From contig DATCDK010000273.1 in assembly GCA_036510735.1 (NCBI GenBank), forward strand, positions 1 through 9,013: DNA of 9,013 bases. The letters run 5' to 3'. Below the pieces are notes generated by a model. That model was given only the letters and a program-made list of their open reading frames with translations. It did no database searches and was not told the origin of the DNA. Below, piece after piece: positions 5,473-9,013 of the stretch. The position numbers and the translations under genes are program-made. The number at the start of each line of letters is the position of its first letter. Within the stretch, counting starts at the first letter, position 1. Source of the DNA: PALSA-607 sp036510735 (GTDB lineage Bacteria > Actinomycetota > Actinomycetes > Acidothermales > Acidothermaceae).

Positions 5473-6654
5473 TCACGTTGTGAGCAGGAGCGCGCCCCAC
5501 GAGGCGAGCAGCAGGACCGGCACCCCAACCAGACCGACTCGCGCGAACTGCCACGCGCTGATCTCGACGTCCCGCGCCTTGCATCTTTCACGCCACAGCA
5601 GCGTGGCGAGCGAGCCCCAGAGCAGGACGAGGGGGCCGACGTTGGTGCCGAGAAGAAGTCCGAGCAACTGATGTTGACGACCGTCGGTGACTCTCTCGAG
5701 TGCGAGGTAGCTCGGCAGGTTGTTCGCGACGTTGCTCGCGCCCGCACCCACGCCGGCGGTCCGCAAGACACCGAGTGCACTATCGCTGTGGCCGGCTGCG
5801 TCGCCAAGCAGTCGGTCGAGACCGTGTGCGCCGAGCGTCGCCACGAAGAGGAACAGTCCTTGCACCAGGACGACCAAGCGCCACGGCAGCAGTGACATCC
5901 GCACGCGCTTCGGCTGCCGAAAGAGAAAGAGCATGACCAGGACGACGGCAGCGACGCTCGCGGGTAACCACACCGGCAACCCAATGACGAAGAACGGCGC
6001 GATGACGACGCACACCGTCGCGCTGATGCGAAAGCTGACTCTGTCGGCGATGTCGAACGTGCCGGGCACTGGGTAGTGACCACGCAAGTCTCGGCGGTAC
6101 GCAACGCCAATGACCACTGCCGTCACCACGATCGCCGCGATTGCGGGTAACCACATCTTTGCGGCGAATGACACCGCAGACAGATGCAATCGATTGACAG
6201 CGAGCAGGTTGGTGAGGTTCGACACGGGTAGCAGCAGACTCGCGGTGTTCGCCAACCACACGGCGGCCATCGCGAACGGGATGACCGAGATCCGTAGCTG
6301 CGATGCGAGCGCGAGCACGACAGGTGTCAACAGGACGGCGGTTGTGTCGAGGCTCAACACGATGGTGGTCAGGCTGCCGAGAACGACGATCAGAGCAAAG
6401 AGCCCCCATGTCCGCCCGCGCCCGAGCTTGGCGGCGCGGGTCGCCGCGACATCGAACACCTGCGCCGCATCCGCCAGCTCGGCGACGACGGTTATCGCAA
6501 CAAGGAACAGCAGGATGGGTCCGACCCGTTTTGTAGTCGCGACCGCTTCATGCCAAGGCAGCGCCGTGGTCGCAACGCAGATCGCGCCGGCGACGGCTGC
6601 GATCAGCCATGCCGGCGCTCTTATCGGTCTGGGCACATTGAGAGCCTGCCCCAC
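5473..6654 (-). CDS. ArsB-type membrane permease (arsenite/ion transporter superfamily)
   Basis: 393 residues with about 10-11 hydrophobic segments. It fits the ArsB/SLC13-like ion transporter superfamily, whose members export arsenite or carry other anions. It has the two inverted half-repeats of the family: SLDTTAVLLTP (101-111) and LANTASLLLPVSNLTNLL (134-151) in the first half, GASNVANNLPS (304-314) and GTNVGP (336-341) in the second. The frame is open to ATG 6822, but this would run through the divergent ribonuclease gene and add a hydrophilic tail. GTG 6654 is chosen because AAAGGA lies 6 nt upstream; GTG 6636 is an alternative. No arsR, arsC or arsA is nearby, so arsenic as substrate is not shown. 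It is head-to-head with the RNB gene, only 30 bp between starts. Confidence 0.88.
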   Translation of the reverse strand: MGQALNVPRPIRAPAWLIAAVAGAICVATTALPWHEAVATTKRVGPILLFLVAITVVAELADAAQVFDVAATRAAKLGRGRTWGLFALIVVLGSLTTIVLSLDTTAVLLTPVVLALASQLRISVIPFAMAAVWLANTASLLLPVSNLTNLLAVNRLHLSAVSFAAKMWLPAIAAIVVTAVVIGVAYRRDLRGHYPVPGTFDIADRVSFRISATVCVVIAPFFVIGLPVWLPASVAAVVLVMLFLFRQPKRVRMSLLPWRLVVLVQGLFLFVATLGAHGLDRLLGDAAGHSDSALGVLRTAGVGAGASNVANNLPSYLALERVTDGRQHQLLGLLLGTNVGPLVLLWGSLATLLWRERCKARDVEISAWQFARVGLVGVPVLLLASWGALLLTT

Positions 6655-6672
6655 GCATGATCCTTTCTCACA

Positions 6673-6678
6673 TACGGT
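6673..6678 (+). promoter_or_regulatory. Candidate -10 box for a leaderless RNB transcript
   Basis: TACGGT is followed by exactly six bases and then ATG 6685, which fits a TANNNT box giving a leaderless start. The same spacing is seen before the PAP2 gene. The box sits inside the 30-bp gap shared with the divergent permease gene, so the two promoters must overlap each other or the start of the opposite gene. Confidence 0.4.
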
Positions 6679-6684
6679 GGCGAC

Positions 6685-8124
6685 ATGCCGCACCGCCGGG
6701 TTCGCCTCATCGTCGACGGGCCTGTGTTGCGAGACGGATTCGAGGCCATCCGCACCGAACTTCACGTCCCGGCGGCGTTCCCGCCCGAGGTCCTCGCCGC
6801 AGCCGCACAGGCCGCAGCCCACTGGAGCCCGGCGACGTCAACGGCGCCAGACTTTACCGACGTCCCGTATCTGACGATCGATCCACCTGGATCGATGGAC
6901 CTCGACCAGGCCATGCACATCGCCCGCAACGGCGCTGGCTACCGGGTGCAGTACGCGATCGCGGACGTCGCGGCGTTCGTGTCGCCAGGAGATCCGGTCG
7001 ATGTCGAAGCGCACGTACGCGGCGAGACGCTCTACAGCCCAGACATGCGGACGCCGTTGCATCCGCCGGCGATCGGTGAGGGCGCTGCGAGCCTGCTGCC
7101 CAACCAGATCCGGCCGGCCCTCGTCTGGACCATCGACCTCGATGCCGACGGGCGGCAGACCGCGGTCGACGTCAAGCGGGCGGTCGTGCGGTCGGTGTCG
7201 CGGCTCAACTACAGCCAGGCGCAGCAGCTGATCGACGCGAAGAGTGGCGCGGGCGCAGCGGACGGCACGCTGGCATTGCTCGCTGAGGTAGGACGGCTTC
7301 GGCAGGCGCTTGAAGTCGAGCGCGGCGCTGTGAGCCTTCGCCTCCCCGAACAAGAGGTGGACGCCGATGGGACGGGCTTTCGGTTGCACTACCGCGCGCC
7401 GTTGCCGGTCGAGGACTGGAACGCGCAGATCTCGCTACTCACGGGCATGGCAGCTGCCGGCATCATGCTCGGCGCTGGTATCGGGATCCTTCGCACGTTG
7501 CCGCCAGCAGACGCGGGTGCTATCGGATTGCTGCACCGCGTGGCTCATGCGCTCGGCATTTCGTGGTCGAAACACCAGACGTACCAGGCATTTGTGCGTG
7601 CGCTTGATCCGGCCACAGATGCCGGCGCTGCACTGATCGAGCTCTCGACTCGACTGCTGCGCGGTGCGGGTTACACGGCATTCGACGGAAGTCCACCAGC
7701 CCAGCCGAATCACAGTGCGGTCGCCGCTCCGTACGCGCACGCGACGGCACCCCTGCGGAGGCTGGTCGACCGGTACGTGGGCGAACTGTGCGTGGCAGTC
7801 TGTGCGCACCTCGACGTCCCGTCTTGGATTCGTGAAGCTCTACCTGCACTTCCTGATGTCATGGCCGACTCCGGGCACAAGGCGCATGCACTCGAACGTG
7901 CGTGCGTCGACCTGGTCGAGACGGTGGTATTGGCGGGGCATGTGGGGGAGACGTTTGAGGCTGGCGTGGTGGAGACGATGAAGCACGGTGCCATCGTGCA
8001 ATTGCGGACGCCGCCGGTGCGCGGTCGTTGTGATGGCGAGGGTCTGCTGCTGGGCGCGCGGATCGACGTCCGGCTGACGACTGCCGATCCCGCTACCCGC
8101 ACACTGCTGTTCGTACCGGCCTGA
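6685..8124 (+). CDS. RNB-domain ribonuclease (RNase II/R family, actinobacterial type)
   Basis: 479 residues; a 3'-to-5' exoribonuclease fold acting on single-stranded RNA in the cytoplasm. The metal-binding motif is TIDPPGSMDLDQ (64-75), giving D66, D72 and D74, but the fourth Asp of E. coli RNase II (D210) is Gln75. The motif YAHATAPLRR (350-359) matches the C-terminal YAHFTSPIRR of the family, with its RNA-contacting Arg. VEDWNAQISLLTG (242-254) matches the conserved helix before it. There are no N-terminal cold-shock domains, and the protein is much shorter than RNase R (about 800 residues). The last 55 residues (from TFEAGVVETMKHG) look like the short S1-like RNase_II_C_S1 domain. The PPGS-DLDQ form is, from memory, common in actinobacterial members, so activity may be kept. 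The rnpB gene follows after 18 bp. Confidence 0.92.
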   Translation: MPHRRVRLIVDGPVLRDGFEAIRTELHVPAAFPPEVLAAAAQAAAHWSPATSTAPDFTDVPYLTIDPPGSMDLDQAMHIARNGAGYRVQYAIADVAAFVSPGDPVDVEAHVRGETLYSPDMRTPLHPPAIGEGAASLLPNQIRPALVWTIDLDADGRQTAVDVKRAVVRSVSRLNYSQAQQLIDAKSGAGAADGTLALLAEVGRLRQALEVERGAVSLRLPEQEVDADGTGFRLHYRAPLPVEDWNAQISLLTGMAAAGIMLGAGIGILRTLPPADAGAIGLLHRVAHALGISWSKHQTYQAFVRALDPATDAGAALIELSTRLLRGAGYTAFDGSPPAQPNHSAVAAPYAHATAPLRRLVDRYVGELCVAVCAHLDVPSWIREALPALPDVMADSGHKAHALERACVDLVETVVLAGHVGETFEAGVVETMKHGAIVQLRTPPVRGRCDGEGLLLGARIDVRLTTADPATRTLLFVPA

Positions 8125-8129
8125 CCGTC

Positions 8130-8135
8130 TACAGT
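8130..8135 (+). promoter_or_regulatory. Candidate -10 box for rnpB
   Basis: TACAGT lies just after the RNB stop codon. With the usual 6-7 nt spacing, transcription would start at about 8142-8143, immediately before the P1 helix of RNase P RNA at 8145. Any -35 element would be inside the end of the RNB gene; none is convincing. Confidence 0.45.
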
Positions 8136-8142
8136 TGCCGGT

Positions 8143-8562
8143 ACGGCGGACGAGTCGGCCGGGCGACCGCGTTGCACACCTTCGGGTGTGTGCCGAGGAA
8201 GGTCCGGGCTCCACAGGGCAAGGTGGTGGGTAACGCCCACCCGGGGTGACCCGCGGGACAGTGCCACAGAAAACAGACCGCTGCTGGGTTCAGGGTTTTG
8301 GCTTTGAGCTCGGCAGTAAGGGTGAAACGGTGGTGTAAGAGACCACCAGCGTGCGAGGTGACTCGTGCGGCTTGGTAAACCCCACCTGGAGCAAGGTCAA
8401 GAGGTCACGCTTCGGCGTGACTGCGCAGGCGTTTGAGGGCGGCTCGCCCGAGCCTGCGGGTAGACCGCTGGAGGCTGTCGGCAACGGCAGTCGTAGATGG
8501 ATGGTCGCCCGTCGCAGCAATGCGACGACAGAACCCGGCCTACGCGCCGACTCGTCCGCCCC
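8143..8562 (+). ncRNA. rnpB: RNase P RNA, bacterial class A
   Basis: Catalytic RNA that removes 5' leaders from tRNA precursors together with protein RnpA. The ends pair as P1: ggcggacgagtcggc (8145-8159) with gccgactcgtccgcc (8546-8560), 15 perfect pairs. The conserved core is in order: GAGGAAGGTCCGGGCTCC at 8195-8212, AGGGCA, GGTAACGCCCACCC, CCACAGAAAACAGACCG near 8264-8280, AGTAAGGGTGAAACGGTGG near 8315-8334, GTAAGAGACCACCAGCG, TAAACCCCACCTGGAGCAAGG near 8377-8397, and ACAGAACCCGGCCTA at 8528-8542. Two hairpins are capped by TTCG: CACACC/GGTGTG (8175-8190) and GTCACGC/GCGTGAC (8404-8421). Length about 420 nt is normal. An A-to-G change in P4 is matched by a T-to-C change on the other side. 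No intrinsic terminator with a T tract follows. Confidence 0.97.
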
Positions 8563-8912
8563 ACACCGTCCTGACCTGCAGGTTTGCGCCCGCGCGTGAC
8601 GTGGTGTCACACCGATGTCACATCGGCGAACCGAACCTCGGCGTCGACTCCTGTTGGCCTTGGTCCTTCGCGTCGGACAGTAGGTGGACTGTAGGCCGAC
8701 TCGTCACCCGTCCCGATCAGGGCGGAACGCTCGCGTTCTCGCAGCGCCGATCACGATCGTGCCCGCGACCAGCACGCGACGTCGGCCCAACAGGTCAGCC
8801 GGGCAGCCCGACACCACCGTTCCGGGACATCACACCGGATGCTGCGCGGCTCACACCCACCGCGTGACCGGAACTTACTCTTCTGCCGAAATGATCGCGT
8901 TGCGCGACAGGT
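8563..8912. other. About 350 bp without a recognised gene
   Basis: No open frame here resembles a known protein, and I see no tRNA. The stretch holds the tandem TGTCACA palindromes (8603-8626, listed separately), two perfect 10-bp palindromes (ACCTGCAGGT at 8574-8583 and CACGATCGTG at 8752-8761), and a second copy of GCCGACTCGTC (8695-8705), the 3' arm of the rnpB P1 helix. Nothing else stands out. Confidence 0.5.
8603..8626. promoter_or_regulatory. Two overlapping palindromes with TGTCACA cores, 11 bp apart
   Basis: GGTGT-C-ACACC (8603-8613) and CCGATGT-C-ACATCGG (8612-8626) share two bases. Each centre is TGTCACA, at 8605-8611 and 8616-8622, so the direct-repeat period is 11 bp, as in the GTCACG array at 2840-2872. 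Read as TCACACC-N4-TCACATC it resembles PhoP-type sites. The second palindrome could instead fold as a hairpin behind rnpB, but no T tract follows. Confidence 0.4.
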
Positions 8913-9013
8913 ATGGCTGGGGTACATGCTGTCGTGGTGCATCACGTGTTGAGGGCGTCCCTGGATCCGGTCTTGCACGACCTTCGGTTGACAAACGGCC
9001 CCGTGCCGAAGCT
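8913..9013 (+). CDS. Possible start of a gene cut by the window end
   Basis: From ATG 8913 the frame stays open for the last 33 codons (MAGVHAVVVHHVLRASLDP, then a further 14 residues). It is not recognised. The ribosome site is weak (gcgacagg directly before ATG), and the open length is short for GC-rich DNA, so this may be chance. The protein fragment has no clear domain. Confidence 0.25.
   Translation, partial: MAGVHAVVVHHVLRASLDPVLHDLRLTNGPVPK

Noticed and set aside
5313..6110. Minus-strand frame of 265 codons reaching from the permease gene into the EAL relic
   Set aside because: Ser/Arg/Cys-rich shadow frame of the ArsB gene; only its last codons happen to carry the AQWRSLL piece of the EAL relic.
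8603..8626. Intrinsic terminator of rnpB
   Set aside because: The palindromes have very short loops and no T tract follows; regulatory site or non-canonical stop remain possible.
8695..8705. Second copy of GCCGACTCGTC as a partial rnpB duplication
   Set aside because: Only 11 bases match, with no further similarity on either side; likely chance.
8751..8978. Minus-strand frame of 75 codons downstream of rnpB
   Set aside because: Arg/Cys/His-rich composition with no domain, no ribosome site and no neighbour support.
1..9013. CRISPR array, insertion sequence, tRNA or phage attachment site
   Set aside because: No regularly spaced long repeats, no transposase-like frames or terminal inverted repeats, and no T-loop/acceptor pattern were seen on either strand.

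Overview
The window is GC-rich chromosomal DNA from a high-GC Gram-positive bacterium (Actinomycetota). The pointers are a fused RNase HI/histidine phosphatase next to a C4 zinc-ribbon coiled-coil protein (the Rv2229c-Rv2228c arrangement of mycobacteria), an actinobacterial-type RNB ribonuclease, a DUF222 relic, CWB2 surface repeats, and TANNNT boxes placed as for leaderless transcripts. CWB2-rich surface proteins and DUF222 genes would fit an environmental lineage such as Acidimicrobiia, but that placement is inference.

Layout. 2-1857 (+): 3' part of a zinc-ribbon protein gene, coupled by a GTGA overlap to the RNase HI/phosphatase fusion. 1832-2722 (-): PAP2-type membrane phosphatase, converging on the fusion gene with a 26-bp overlap. 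2723-2920: intergenic region with a palindrome and three 7-bp repeats spaced exactly 11 bp apart. 2921-3337 (+): truncated DUF222 N-terminus. 3282-5156 (-): secreted protein made of a seven-unit Vgb-like propeller plus three CWB2 cell-wall-binding repeats. 5237-5412 (-): broken 3' end of an EAL-domain gene (cyclic-di-GMP phosphodiesterase family). 5473-6654 (-): ArsB-type permease, head-to-head with 6685-8124 (+), an RNB ribonuclease. 8143-8562 (+): RNase P RNA (rnpB), with a 15-bp P1 helix and the recognisable class A core. 8563-9013: mostly non-coding, with two tandem TGTCACA palindromes and a possible gene start at the right edge.

The housekeeping part is RNA metabolism: RNase HI removes RNA from hybrids, the RNB enzyme degrades RNA 3' to 5', and RNase P RNA matures tRNA 5' ends. 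Between these blocks lies a variable patch: a surface protein gene flanked on both sides by fragments of unrelated genes (DUF222 and EAL). This suggests insertion or rearrangement at that locus. I do not see a clear new multi-gene system. The most interesting items are the surface gene between two gene relics, the two sets of GTCAC repeats with 11-bp period that resemble sites for OmpR/PhoP-type regulators, and a family of enzymes with altered catalytic motifs (PAP2, RNB).
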